64,000 bases of DNA from Copromyces sp. CBS 386.78 (Eukaryota > Ascomycota > Sordariomycetes > Sordariales > Sordariaceae), in NCBI GenBank assembly GCA_030685235.1, contig MU839165.1, positions 124,001-188,000 of the forward strand, given 5' to 3'. Positions 10,486-21,666 of this stretch are shown piece by piece (positions within the stretch are counted from its first letter, which is position 1; each line of letters starts with the position of its first letter). The position numbers and the translations under genes are program-made. The notes below the pieces were generated by a model that saw nothing but the letters and a program-made list of their open reading frames with translations, did no database searches and was not told where the DNA came from.

Positions 10486-10490
10486 CATAC
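10486..10490 (+). repeat. Target-site duplication CATAC (left) of copia element 1
   Basis: CATAC directly precedes the 5' LTR and is repeated at 16014-16018 directly after the 3' LTR, the expected 5-bp duplication of retroelement integration. Confidence 0.9.
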
Positions 10491-10656
10491 TATCAGACGG
10501 CAGGGGATATGTACGTATATAGTTACAGGATTAAGGAGCAGATTAGTGCGGGATTTATACTAGATGCCAAATATCGAACCAGGTACGGATCAATATAATA
10601 GAATACATATAATACAACTACATTGAACCCCCTACTTTCAAACCTATATTATTACA
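10491..10656 (+). repeat. 5' LTR of copia element 1
   Basis: 166 bp, aligning without gaps to 15848-16013 at a constant offset of 5,357. By my count 29 positions differ and all are transitions. 23 of them have A/T here where the 3' copy has G/C, and 6 go the other way. Confidence 0.92.
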
Positions 10657-13600
10657 ATTAAGAATCTCATTAATTTAATCGTTTAAAGTTATCGCTAGCG
10701 ATTCGAAAACCTAATATAATAATATCTTCTACGATTAAATCCAATAATAGCGTTATATTCAACGCCCCCAAAAATTAGCCTACGTAAGAAGATACTTTTA
10801 TTTCTTAAGCCTAAAATCTCGGTCTCTAGAAGTATATCGATCCAGCGAACCACGTACTTTAGCCTATTAACCCCGAAGAATTTAATATTATTAATTACTA
10901 AGGTATACCCCCCGAGGGGGAGACCTCCGCCGAACGTAAAACCCGGGAGCGAAAGCTTTCTAACGCAACGCGGATCTACGGCTTCTTTTATAAGCGCAAT
11001 TATTATAATTATATAACCGAAAATTAAGATTAACGTACTAAAATTAAAGCCCTTTCGGATTTAAATATTAAAAAGACTACATTAAATTAATAAATAACCG
11101 AAACCGTTAAAAATTAATACTACGAAACTAACTTTACTTAATATACTAAATTATACGAATAATACGACAACTTTTCTAAATCTACTTCCTTTAACAACTA
11201 TAAAGCTAAGAAGTTCGCTAGAGCTACCCTCTTCAACCTTTTTAAACCCCCCGCAAAAAAAAATTATAATTAATTTAATTAGACTTTTTAATAAAAATCG
11301 GCTATAGCCCTCTATATTACTTAATAAATCCCCAACGCTAACGAACCCGACCTCTAATTTCCAAAATTCTATAACGCAATTAAATCTTCTCCTTACAATA
11401 ATTAAATAAAAATTTATTAATTTTAGTACAATAAAAAGATCGAAGACGATCCTAACTTCCAAATCTCCTTCCAAATTATAATTAAAAACTTTTATAAAAT
11501 AATAATAGCGAATACTACCTAAGGAAAAGGTCGCGCCCCCTCGCTTAAAAGTATAATATTCGCAATTATATTAAATAATAAGCCCGCTAAAGAGGACGCT
11601 CTTAATAATAATAAATAACTTAGCCCGGGGGTAGAAGGACGGAAAGAAACTATAAAAACAACCGGTAGGAAATCCACTCCTAAAAAAAATATTAATAACA
11701 AGAATAAACGTACCTCCTCCTCGTCCTTACCTTCATTAAAAAAACCCTAACTACCATATAAATTCTATAAATTTTATAGCTATAAATTAGAATAATACTA
11801 TTATATAAAACTATAAATAACTTTCGATAATTAGGTCGAATCCCCTACTATCTAGAAATAAGTAAAAATAAATTTAAAGAAAGATAAATACTTTAAAGAG
11901 GCCGTTAACTACTTTAAATAAGCGAATAAAAATAACGAAAACTAATTCAGTCGCCGAATTAGTAAAAATAATTTCTTAATACCTATTACGGATTACCGTA
12001 ATACTATATACCTACTAAGAAACTCAGCAATCCTCGATTTAAGTATAATAATTTATATTTTTAATAAAATTAATCAATTTAATAACTTAAATCCTATAAA
12101 CCCTAATAACGAAATATAGGCTAAAGATAAACGTATACCTATCGAAGGATACGGTAATATTATACTAATAATCCAAAATAATAAAGGGGGTCGCAATCTA
12201 TACTTTACTAATATCGTTTTAATACTAAATATAACCTATAACCTCGTTTCCTTAAAAAAATTCGAAGAAGAATAAATCTTCTAAGACTATAAAAATAGTT
12301 ACTTGCGTTCTAACTTCACAAACTCCCTAATTTACAATATCTACTTTTATTATAACTAATTTATATTAAAATATATTCCCTTATAGAATAATAGCTTTAA
12401 CGAATCCTCTTTTATTATACAATATTCTAACTATTCTAAGCGGAAACCCCGAAAAGGAAATCCTCTCTACTAATATTTTCAATTTAATTACCCTAGCCCT
12501 AATACTTTCGCTAAACTTATTAAATAAATATATAGCATTCAATTAAAGGGATTAAATCTAATCTATTATAATTCATACGTAAAAGTTAAATTAAAGCGCT
12601 AAATACGTAAAGAAATTCGGAATTACTTCGAAAGACCCGGGTTATATTTCGCCGTTGATTTCTTTTTATATAAGAAAGTAAAATTTAGTAATATAGAGTA
12701 TTCGAACTTAATAATAATTATAAATTAATAGTCTAAATTTATCTAAATATACTACTTAAGTAACCAAAAAGCGGATTCTATTATCGCCTATTTAGAATCC
12801 CTATTTATAAATCTATAAACAAAATACTAAATAGTACTTCGTATCGTTAAATACAATAACGAAATAACGAATAGTAAAAAGATTACCGCCTAGTTTTCTA
12901 ATAAAAGAACTAGTATCGAACCCTTAACGCTTTATACGCAAGCTCAAAACGGTAGTATAAAACGCTTAAGGGGTATAATTAAAACTAAGGCGGCAATAAT
13001 ATATTCGGGTACAAATCTATCCTATAAATTATAATTAGCAATTATTAGAGTAACTACGTATTTATATAACTTAATTCCCAAAATTGAATATCACTAAAAA
13101 TCCCCTAAAGAGAAATTTAAAACGTTTTATTAATTTAAAAATAGTATAGTTCTACTAGTAAATCCGTCCCCAATTATCGTATACTTTAAAATCTATAATT
13201 ATAAAACCTTCGCCCTTTCTATAAAAATAATAAAGGAATAAAATAAAATTATAAAATTTAAAGACCGTATATAAATTAAATATTTAGTAAAGTACTAGTC
13301 AACTAATATCTACCGGATTTAGAACCTATATATAAATACTATCGTTATTATACGAAACATCGTATTCAATAAAAACGAAATATTTTCTAATAACGTCAAA
13401 GAAATCTATAATACCTTCAATATTTCCCTTAAAGAATTAGCTATACAATTAAAAAATCTCTATTAAATAAATACCGCGCAAATAGATCTCTTCTAATTTA
13501 ATATTATTAAAGAGGGAATTCTTAGCCCTATTACCTAAGGCTTTCTAGACGAATTAAATATACTAAGGGAAAAGGAGGAATTTAAGATACGAAATCCGCA

Positions 13601-14160
13601 AGCGGGTTTAGAAAATCCGTAAAGGTTTTTAGAAGAATCCCTGTTAATACCGCTAGTATAAAAGTCGTCGGATTTCTAAGATATAGTCTTAAATTCAAAG
13701 GATAAAGAAGAAGGGTATTTACCAACCCCTCCTAAGAGCCAAACTATATTCCTAATAACCGACCTCTTTTAATCTAATAAAGATTTATAGTCAATTATAA
13801 ATTAGTACCTTATATAGACCGCATCCTTTATATCCGTATAGGGGAATAGACTAATAAATATTTAAGGAAATAAAGTCGTAGACTAAGCCTTCCTAGAAGA
13901 GATAAGAAAAAATAAAATTAAAATCGACCCCGGTTATAACCCTAAGTCGAAAATAACGAAGGAATTTATATATTACTATAAAATAAAAAGTATATTAAAA
14001 ACCCTCTATCAGTCTAACTTTCCACCCCTTCCTAATAATTATAAATAATTTAATTTTTATCCCTTTAAAGAATTCTTTAAAGAAATAAAAAAAGAATACC
14101 TAAATAAATATAGGAATTTCAAATCCTAGAAGTAAGTTAGTACCGAAGAACTTAAAGACA

Positions 14161-15597
14161 ACGAAATATTCGGTTCAATATAGGTATATATTTACAAATT
14201 CGATTAAAACGGCCATTTCTTCAAATATAAGGCACATCTAATTATACATAGGGATTAATAGCTTAAGGATAATATACGAAAAACGTACGCAATAATTCTA
14301 ATAATTAAATCGTTCCGTATTCTAATAGCAATAACGGCTTACTTTAACTTCGACTTAACCTAGTACAATATAAAGAACATATTCGTAAACGTACTATTTA
14401 ATAAATTAATATATATAAAACCTCCCTTTAATTATATAAAGAAAGGCTAAATACTCTAATTACTACGGACGCTATATAATTTATAGCAATCTCTTCTCTT
14501 CTAACAATAAAAATTCACTAAAACCCTAATTACTACAAATATAAATCCTCTCCCTATAAAACCTAATATCTTCATTAAGAATAACATTTTCTTATTCTTT
14601 TACATTAATAATATTATTATTATTTACAAATATAGGGATTAGGAAATCGCTACCGCTAAAGGGGTAATAACTATTATAAAGAAGAAATATTAATTAACCG
14701 GCAGAAATCCGCTAAAATAATTCCTAAATATCGAAATTATTTAAAACTACGAAAAAAGGCTAATCTAGCTCTTTCAATATTAATACATCTAAAAGATCGC
14801 CAATAAAATAAAACGAACTAAAAAACTATATACAACCCTAATAACTAAGGAAAAATTACTCCCCTACTAAAATAACACTATACTATACAAAATCGTCGTA
14901 TACTAGGTAAAAATTAATTCTATCCTCTATATCGCCGTTACGTCGCAACTAAACGTCGCCTTCCCAATCTCCAAACTCGTTCAATTCAATTCTAACCCTA
15001 GTTTTATTTATTATATAACAATAAATCGGGTAATCCTCTATCTTCTTATAATTTAAAATTTCGCCCTTTAATTAAATAGTAAAAACTATTAGGACTTTTA
15101 CGTTATAATTAACTCCTTATTTATAAATAACTCCTTTAATTATAAAAATTTACAAGCGTTCGTAATATAATTATTAAGCAATACTATCGATTAACGTACT
15201 AATAAATAAAATACTATTATAACTTCATTAATAGAGGCTAAACTACTATTTTTAAACTAAGGTACTAAAGAGGCGATTTATACCCGCCGCCTATTTAACA
15301 AATTTATATTAAATTTCCTAAATTAGGAAGGGACCCCTATAAAGTATAATAATAAGTAAACAATCCGCTTTATTATAAAGGAGGGAATATAGCTCGTTAC
15401 GAAGCTTAAGCATATAAATATATATAAATATTAATTAAAGCAAGTATAAAAGAGAAAACTAATTAATATAGTATACGTACCGACTAAAGAACAAATTACT
15501 AATAAGTTTACGAAGAACCTCCCTCTTGCAACTTATCTAACTTCGCTAAAATAACTAGGACTCGTAGAATTACAACGGCCACTAATTCAATTGTAGG
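14161..15597 (+). pseudogene. Decayed copia pol (reverse transcriptase and RNase H part), element 1
   Basis: Readable copia RT/RNase H remnant with many TAA/TAG codons where CAA/CAG/TGG are expected. The YVDD motif, as YINN, is at 14601-14612. The C-terminal RNase H end (KEQI...KFTKNLPLATYLTSL) finishes at a TAA near 15595. It cannot encode a working enzyme. Confidence 0.8.
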
Positions 15598-15837
15598 AGC
15601 TTAATAATAGAAATATCGTTATAGGGCGCCCTAAGGGTATAAAGGACTCTAGTAAAGAGGATACGGGCAACGAAACGGCGAATATATTTATTAATAACTC
15701 TTACGAATAACAATTTAAAAGCTACTATAACAAAGAATAACTGGGGATTACATTTAGGAATAATATTATTTCTAGCCAATTTTAGAAGGATTTCAGGGCA
15801 TTTCCGGGTAGATCTAGTATAGTTTATACGCCAGATC

Positions 15838-15847
15838 TAAGGGGGTA
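15838..15847 (+). other. Polypurine tract of copia element 1
   Basis: TAAGGGGGTA lies directly before the 3' LTR. Copia element 2 has an equivalent GAGGGGGTA at the same place (55165-55173), which fixes the plus orientation of both. Confidence 0.65.
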
Positions 15848-16013
15848 TATCAAACGGCAGGGGATATGCACGTGCACAATCACGGGATTAAAAAGCAGAT
15901 CAATGCGGGATTTATACCAGATACCAAATATCGAGCCAGGTGCGGATCAGCACAACAGAACACACACAATACAGCCACGTTGAACCCCCTACTTTCAGAC
16001 CCATATTATCACA
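15848..16013 (+). repeat. 3' LTR of copia element 1
   Basis: 166 bp partner of 10491-10656. It retains more C and G than the 5' copy, especially in its distal half, and ends in ...TATCACA. It is followed by the CATAC duplication at 16014-16018. Confidence 0.92.
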
Positions 16014-16018
16014 CATAC
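16014..16018 (+). repeat. Target-site duplication CATAC (right) of copia element 1
   Basis: Exact copy of 10486-10490, directly after the LTR end CA. Confidence 0.9.
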
Positions 16019-16290
16019 TACTTCATGAGCAGTATGAAAGCTGTTCAAGGATATTCTACACTAGCAGGGCTATGCCTCATCTTTTACCAAAACGCTTTCC
16101 TTCTTTCGGGAGGGGCACGGACATTCAAAGTAATAGCGCCTTTATTAGCTTCCTTGGCAACTTTTCAAACTATTTTGCTCAAGTACCGATTTTGCGAGCT
16201 CGGACCACTACCGCCAAATAATTGCCAAGAAGAATTTGAACCAATAAAATCGAGCATTTTCCAAATTTGTAGTTCAAAAACTCACAATTT

Positions 16291-16318
16291 GATACTGGAG
16301 GGTAGACCCTCCAATATC
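16291..16318. repeat. 13-bp near-perfect palindrome inside the MITE-like element
   Basis: GATACTGGAGGGT (16291-16303) is followed after 2 nt by ACCCTCCAATATC (16306-16318), complementary at 12 of 13 positions (the mismatch is a C/T transition). A partial third copy (CCTCCAATATC) follows directly. Confidence 0.65.
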
Positions 16319-16442
16319 GCCTCCAATATCAACTTTTAAATACTTTTGAAGAAAGCCAAACCCGCCCCCTATCACCCAAGTACCAAAACCCCCCTGCTAC
16401 CCTCGATACTGCTCCCAGAGCAGTATCAGCCGATCAGGGCCT

Positions 16443-17028
16443 TACGAGTACATGGGCGGCGGGCGGTAGGTACATCGAAATTATCCTGGGTTGCGGTACC
16501 GGCCAACAGGGCTGACCAGCGTGTTGGCCGGAAACCCATACCCATCTCCATATCCCCGCCCGTCTGGCATCGCCATTCTCCTCAATCATCGGTTTCTCGC
16601 AATTGTTGTTTTAAAAGTCGACATCGTGAGGTTACTTTTTGGAGTTTTCGACCCCTCATCCGAAGTGGATGAAAGTGGATGCAGACGGGTCCCGTGGGTA
16701 CTATCTCCACCGTCCCGGCCCGGCGCTTCCAGGGGTCGGGTCGGGTCACGGGTAAATCTTCTTCTTTCTCGCCGGGACACCGAACTTAACCTCCGCGCGC
16801 GGGACTCCGTACACGTACTGCCAGACCGCTAGCTCACAAGGCCACAAGGCCGCCTTGCATTGCAGCAGAACTGCCCCCCGTGTGAGAAAATTTTCACATC
16901 ACAAACAAATTTTCAAACGGGCCTCGTGACACTGCTCGAGCGAACAGCTAGGCGGATGTATGCGTTCTAGAAGGGCAGACAGTGGATCCCGGCAGTGGAG
17001 TTTGAGGTTCAGTCCCAATGTCGCCATA
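16443..17028. other. Intergenic region, no feature recognised
   Basis: Normal base composition. Short overlapping frames show no family pattern. Nothing else is seen. Confidence 0.4.
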
Positions 17029-17382
17029 CAGTAGAAACCCCTGTTAATGCAACTCATTCCGGTGACTAAAGTCTTTTGCAAAAGACGGGGTTTTGCAACA
17101 GAGGGTCCCAGCGTACAGACTAGATACGGCCTTCTCGCCATTGGAGGATCGCCGCGGGGCCCAAAAAGTGGGTCTTATCGAGCGACCGGGCCCCCGGTAG
17201 AGGGGTATAAGTGTGCGTCTCTTACTAAAACCGGGCCCCTGTTAATACAATTTCGGGCCGCCAACCGTTGCAATTGCAGGTTGCAGTCCCAGCCACCAGA
17301 GGGAATGCAGGCATACGAAATCCTTTGCAAAGGGGGGGGGATTTGCAAAAGGTAGTCTTTGCATTAACAGGGGTTTCTACTG
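17029..17382. mobile_element. 354-bp pogo/Fot1-type MITE, not RIP-mutated
   Basis: A 24-bp perfect terminal inverted repeat (starting CAGTAGAAACCCCTGTTAAT) is present at 17029-17052 and inverted at 17359-17382. TA flanks both ends (17027-17028, 17383-17384). The CAGT start and TA target match Tc1/mariner pogo/Fot1 elements. No transposase frame fits in 354 bp, so it is non-autonomous. An internal partial copy (CCCCTGTTAATACAA) occurs near 17236-17250. TTTTGCAAAA-like subterminal motifs occur on both sides. GC content is normal, so RIP has not touched it. Confidence 0.85.
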
Positions 17383-19624
17383 TATTTCCGTATTTTCGGA
17401 GCCGCATTTTTAGTGGTTGTGCTGCTGGAAAACACGCCAGCGGGATGGGTTTTGGCGCCGGCGTCGTGCCGCCGCCGCTTATACGTACTTGTCTTTTTTT
17501 CTTGACCGCCACAGCAAACCAGAAGAACCTAACTCCTTTCTTTCATTCCCCGCCCTTTGACCCCCCAGTGGGATAGAATATTGCGGGGAGGAAAACGGGA
17601 CCTGTCAAAGCTTGTTTCATTGTAGGCTCGTAGGGCACTGCGGTGCGCTGAAAGAGGGCCCTCGGCCACCGGGAGCGTTAACGGAATACGGGCTTCGCCG
17701 CTTCGCGTGCCAGTGTTGCTATCGGTCGGCAATGCTAGTCTCTCATAACAACGACGCTCTCCAAATTGTCAGCCCCCATTTTTTCCCCTACGGATCCGCC
17801 CCGCTTTTCGGCCGCCACAGCAGAGCATGTGGCGCGTAGCTTGGAACCTGCGGGTCCAAATGGTGTAACATTGTGATTGGTGGGGGTGGGGTTCATTTGG
17901 TCCCGTAAGGAATTCCAAGACTGCGATGGTCCGAGCGGAGGTGGCTGAGTGAATGAGACTAGGCAATGCTCCCGATAGTGTCAAAAAGTTGTTCGTTGGG
18001 CGGTTTCAAAGAGCCAAACAGCACCCGAGGGCACGGTTCTTGACAGCTTCTCGGGACACAAAAAAATAGGTCAGCCGAGAACTTTGGTTCCTTGCATAGG
18101 CGACATCCGCGGAAATGTTGTTCGCGCGAGGAACGAGGCAGCGAAGTCGGGAGCCAATGCCGATCCAATATTGCCAACGTCGACGGGGTGGTGGACGACA
18201 TGGCAGTCATGGCTCGCTGTGGGAGGGTGACTCAAGTGCCATAAGACTGTCCCAAACGGGTGTTAGTGAGCCGGTTTGTACGTAATTGAAAAGGGGATCC
18301 GCCGCCCGCTTGAGCACAACCGGGTATCCAGTGTCCTTCTGCCAGCTTTTTGTTTTGAACGAATCCGACTTTTTCTTTGGGCCTGTCAGGTGTACTGTCA
18401 GGGAGGTCACCGCCAAGCAATAAGTAGCTGAATGGAACGACGACGACTCGAGCCTCCTGGAGGAATTCATCATGAACGACGACCCTCCGAGAAAGGCGGT
18501 ATCGGTGTGTTATACAGACTCAACGGCCAGCATTCGACAACCCTCAACCACGTCCGTCAACTGCAGAGAAGGTTCCAGAGAAGTGATAGGTTGTATCGAG
18601 ACGGACTCCATGCCATGCAACGGCATGCTATGCGCAACAAGATAACGCCAGAGAGTCGGAGCTTCGTTTAAATTGCGATTTTGGGATTCGATGAGCGCTG
18701 GAAGCTTGACCGAGTGTTCTCGCCAGACGTCTTCCGCAGCCGAGCGGCAAGAGCGTGGGAGTTGCCAAGAAACTTTACTAAAGAGAATGGGATTCGGGGA
18801 CTGGATGGGGAAGGTATAAGGTAAGAGCAACCCGTTAGCTGCATGAGAAAGGCCGGAGCCGCCTGTCGTCCACGTTCAAACGTCATCGGAAAGTTTTTCG
18901 GCGCCAGTCTTGGCCTCTTTGCGCTACGGGCATGGGGGAAGGATTCGATGCTTTGGATTTTAGGTGATTTTAAAAGAAGGAAACAACGCCCAACAAAGCG
19001 AGGGTAGGAAACCACCTGACACTGGAAGACAGCAAGGTCAAAAAGCTGCAGCTACACGGCACTAGGATCAAAAAGACAGAGGCACATGACCTGTGAGGAG
19101 TCTAGGCCTGTGCAGGCCACCAGGCCGAAGAAACAGCGAAATGCTGTCCTGATAAACACTTGTTGATCGACAATTTAAACCCTTACCTGCCATGCCTGCC
19201 AATGCTACCATGAATTATTGTTATCACTCGGCGGCTTCATGCAGTGCCGAGCAGAAACGTCTAGCTTATCGTCTTTATCTGATTCATCGAAGACCTAGAC
19301 GACACACGCACACCTCTTGCCCGTTTGGGTTCCATATGGTACAAATGTACGTGGCGTGTCGTCCGCCGGGGCGTCATGTCATCATCCGCATCTGTTTGCG
19401 GTAGGTATGGGATTCGCACAACCATTATCAGAGACAGAGAGATAGAGGCAAAGGCATAGAGATCAGGCTGAACCTTGATGCACCTTGATGGATGGTTGAC
19501 CGCTGTGTGAGATTAGAAAGCCGTGCAACCACCACGATCCAATTATTTTGTCCCATATGCCCGCTGCGGTCGTACAAGTACAGATATCTTCGACACTGAA
19601 GGCATCCCTCGTGATTCGGGTGGT

Positions 19625-19639
19625 TATCTATCGCTTATC
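19625..19639 (-). promoter_or_regulatory. Cluster of three GATA sites (candidate NIT2 binding)
   Basis: TATC occurs three times within 15 bp (19625, 19629, 19636), i.e. three GATA on the minus strand. NIT2 binds two or more closely spaced GATA elements. The cluster is 2 kb upstream of the nmr-1 start, so any link to nmr-1 is only an inference. Confidence 0.3.
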
Positions 19640-20855
19640 GTTTCCCCGCATCGTCTCAAGTAGACCTCGCATTGCACAAACAACACTGCACTGTCTCTGG
19701 AACGGCACCCCCTCAGCCGCCATGCTTGATTCTAGCCTTTTGCAGAGCATCTGCGAGTATCTGAGCAATCTTGCCTCGTTGCAAGTCATGGATCGCCGTA
19801 ACCTGAAATTCATGGACCTCGTGGCCCTCCTTAGCTGCACCTTTATCTTGATACCAAGACCCGGTCAGACCGGGACTGCTACTTCAGGTACCGGTATCCA
19901 ATTACCTGGGGTACATAGGGCGATAGTGGACAACCTCAAGACTTGGGGAACATATGATCCCGCTGTCTGGAGAGCTTCCGCGTCTAATGAAGAGGATTCC
20001 CGTCTGGTTCCCCTGGGCCTTGCTTCCGTCGTCAACCCTTCGCTTCCCCAGGATATGCTGTCCGTCGACGATAGTGAGATGCCAATTGGACGGATAACCG
20101 TTGCCATGAAGGCCATGAAGAGTTTAAAAAAGACACAGCGTACCTGGGCTCGCTTGCGTGCTTGTCGTCCTCAAATAGGAGATCGGGCCCGTGTCGTCGA
20201 CGAGGAGCAGGGCCATAGTCCAGAGTGGAACCCGGTGTCGGGACGGGGACCGCGGTGTGGACTCGCGGTGGACTGCATTTCCTGGCTCCATCAACCCCGT
20301 AAAATCGCAAATTCTTGTCACTGTCCTCCGCCTGGTGTCCGCTGAGAAGTGGAAGGGAAGGAGCGAGCGGGACCGCTGTCACCCAGACCTTCCACTTCTC
20401 TTTCATTGCCCGGACCATTGCACGCACCTCGCGGGCTACTTGGATGGTTCACCAGTGGATAGCTGCTCGCAATGCGATTGGCCAGAATTGTTTTCTATTT
20501 GCTTCCCTTTGTTTGGTGGTCGTTCGAGCCCTTCGCTCTCATCTTCAGTAACAGCCAGGGGACCTCCTTGCTATTAAACCGCACTCCGACCCATACGCTC
20601 GCGCTTCTTTCGCTCTTGTTTCGATTTCAATCTATCTTGCCCGTTGCTGTCACCATCCTGCTGCTGGCTGCTTCCGAGTTCCGAGTCCTTCAGTTTCCCG
20701 AGTGTTAGTCGGCCTCAGTTCCCTATCTTATATCGGCTTGTCCAGGATCTTAGACGCCCACATCTTTTTGTCGATTGATCTTCGAAGTCCCGCCCCTGAC
20801 TTGGCAACGCAGACGGCATCGTTTTCAGACATGATCACAGGTACAAACTTGTACA

Positions 20856-20862
20856 TATAAAA
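20856..20862 (+). promoter_or_regulatory. TATA-like box, candidate nmr-1 promoter
   Basis: TATAAAA within CATATAAAAGG, about 805 bp upstream of the nmr-1 ATG. If used, the mRNA has a long leader containing the T30 tract and several upstream ATGs. Confidence 0.35.
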
Positions 20863-21094
20863 GGTACTTACGTTATCTGGCTTCCTTCCTGCTTCCAGTT
20901 GGCTCTCAGCGAGCTCTCACCTCCCCTGCCCTGTCGCCCTTTTCAGTTCCCGTCCTGCCCGCCTGCCGCCTGCGGTTTCTCACCCACCCGACCTATCCCC
21001 AGTTGCCCCGCAGTGACATCCAGCACTCACTCAGTGTGCAGTGCAGCACGCAGAACAGTACAGTACATCTCTAACACCACCTTTGGACCCCGCT

Positions 21095-21102
21095 GATAGA
21101 TA
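21095..21102 (+). promoter_or_regulatory. Paired GATA sites upstream of nmr-1
   Basis: GATAGATA is two adjacent GATA cores about 570 bp before the nmr-1 start. This is the kind of pair NIT2 binds, but no functional evidence is in the sequence. Confidence 0.35.
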
Positions 21103-21369
21103 AACGACGGGTCAAGAAAGAAGGAGAATACGCCATCGACTCAGTACCACTACGATACCGCCATTCCATCCGCGGTACACGGGGCCACTGTTCCGCCAGC
21201 AAGCACATCAGCAGGACACCACCGCAGCCGACCAGAGCAACCCAATCGAATCCGCTGCCCTACCCTTTCCTGGGCATTTTCCTGTCCTCGGTCGCAATTT
21301 TCTCACCGGTATCGCCTGCGCCGCCCTTGCGCTTACAGAACCACGATCGCCCGATCTCGTGCTTAGCTC

Positions 21370-21372
<3 letters not shown>

Positions 21373-21402
<30 letters not shown>
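21373..21402 (+). repeat. T30 homopolymer in the nmr-1 upstream region
   Basis: Thirty consecutive T residues, about 265 bp before the nmr-1 ATG. Poly(dA:dT) tracts exclude nucleosomes. The exact length is prone to sequencing error. Confidence 0.9.
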
Positions 21403-21404
<2 letters not shown>

Positions 21405-21666
21405 GGCACCATTATCATCACCCTCCCTGCCGCTTCCGAGAAGGGTCGCAACGGGAACCTACAGCGGTGGTCGCAACAGGAAATTCCCTTTAGCGCATCA
21501 AGCAACCGGCAAGAGGGTTTTTGCGCCAACATCTGCTCGAAAAGGACTCCTGTTTTCTGGGGAGACACAGCATCTCTAGCCGGGCCCTTTCCCTCGTAGA
21601 AAAAGAAAGAGACAGTCAGGGAATATTTGGGAGGACGGTGACACCCGGCCATCGCACTAGCCCACC

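Larger units (their letters stand above)
10491..16013 (+). mobile_element. Ty1/copia LTR retrotransposon 1, RIP-inactivated
   Basis: 5,523 bp, with 166-bp LTRs at both ends and a CATAC target-site duplication. The interior is AT-rich, nearly devoid of CpA/TpG, and has stop codons in all frames. Decayed copia pol is still readable on the plus strand. Around 14180-14215 it reads KFD, a stop, NGHFFKYKA, equivalent to the copia KFDxNG...KYKARLV block. At 14589-14627 FLFFYINNIIIIY stands for the YVDD active site, with both Asp codons changed to Asn by G-to-A. Near 15480-15595 the RNase H end reads PTKEQITNKFTKNLPLATYL. A G-rich polypurine tract precedes the 3' LTR. Copia order (integrase before RT) is inferred, not demonstrated. 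LTR ends that should be TG...CA read TA...CA in both copies, as expected from RIP. Confidence 0.93.
10471..16442. mobile_element. MITE-like element with palindromic TIRs, interrupted by copia element 1
   Basis: AGGCCCTGATCGGCT at 10471-10485 reappears exactly inverted at 16428-16442. Without the copia insertion (5,523 bp plus 5-bp TSD) the element is 444 bp. Behind the 15-bp perfect part each TIR carries its own hairpin: GATACTGCTC-CCA-GAGCAGTATC at the right (16405-16427) and a decayed version, starting CATACTACTT and ending GAGCAGTATG, at the left (split by the copia). No coding frame remains. No convincing target-site duplication was found at the outer ends, so the class (foldback or TIR MITE) is uncertain. 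Confidence 0.6.
17383..21666. other. Long intergenic region upstream of nmr-1
   Basis: 4.3 kb of normal-composition DNA. A 265-codon plus-strand frame (19548-20345) has no recognisable domain and overlaps long frames on the other strand; it is treated as chance. The proximal 800 bp contain a TATA-like box, paired GATA sites and a T30 tract (separate entries). The last 150 bp belong to the nmr-1 leader. Confidence 0.4.

Noticed and set aside
15866..16339. 157-codon plus frame over the copia 3' LTR
   Set aside because: It runs across the LTR, the target duplication and MITE sequence, so it is not a gene.
19548..20345. 265-codon plus-strand frame upstream of nmr-1
   Set aside because: No recognisable domain, mixed low-information composition, and overlapping frames on the other strand in the same GC-balanced DNA. 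Could be reconsidered if transcripts show a spliced coding model.
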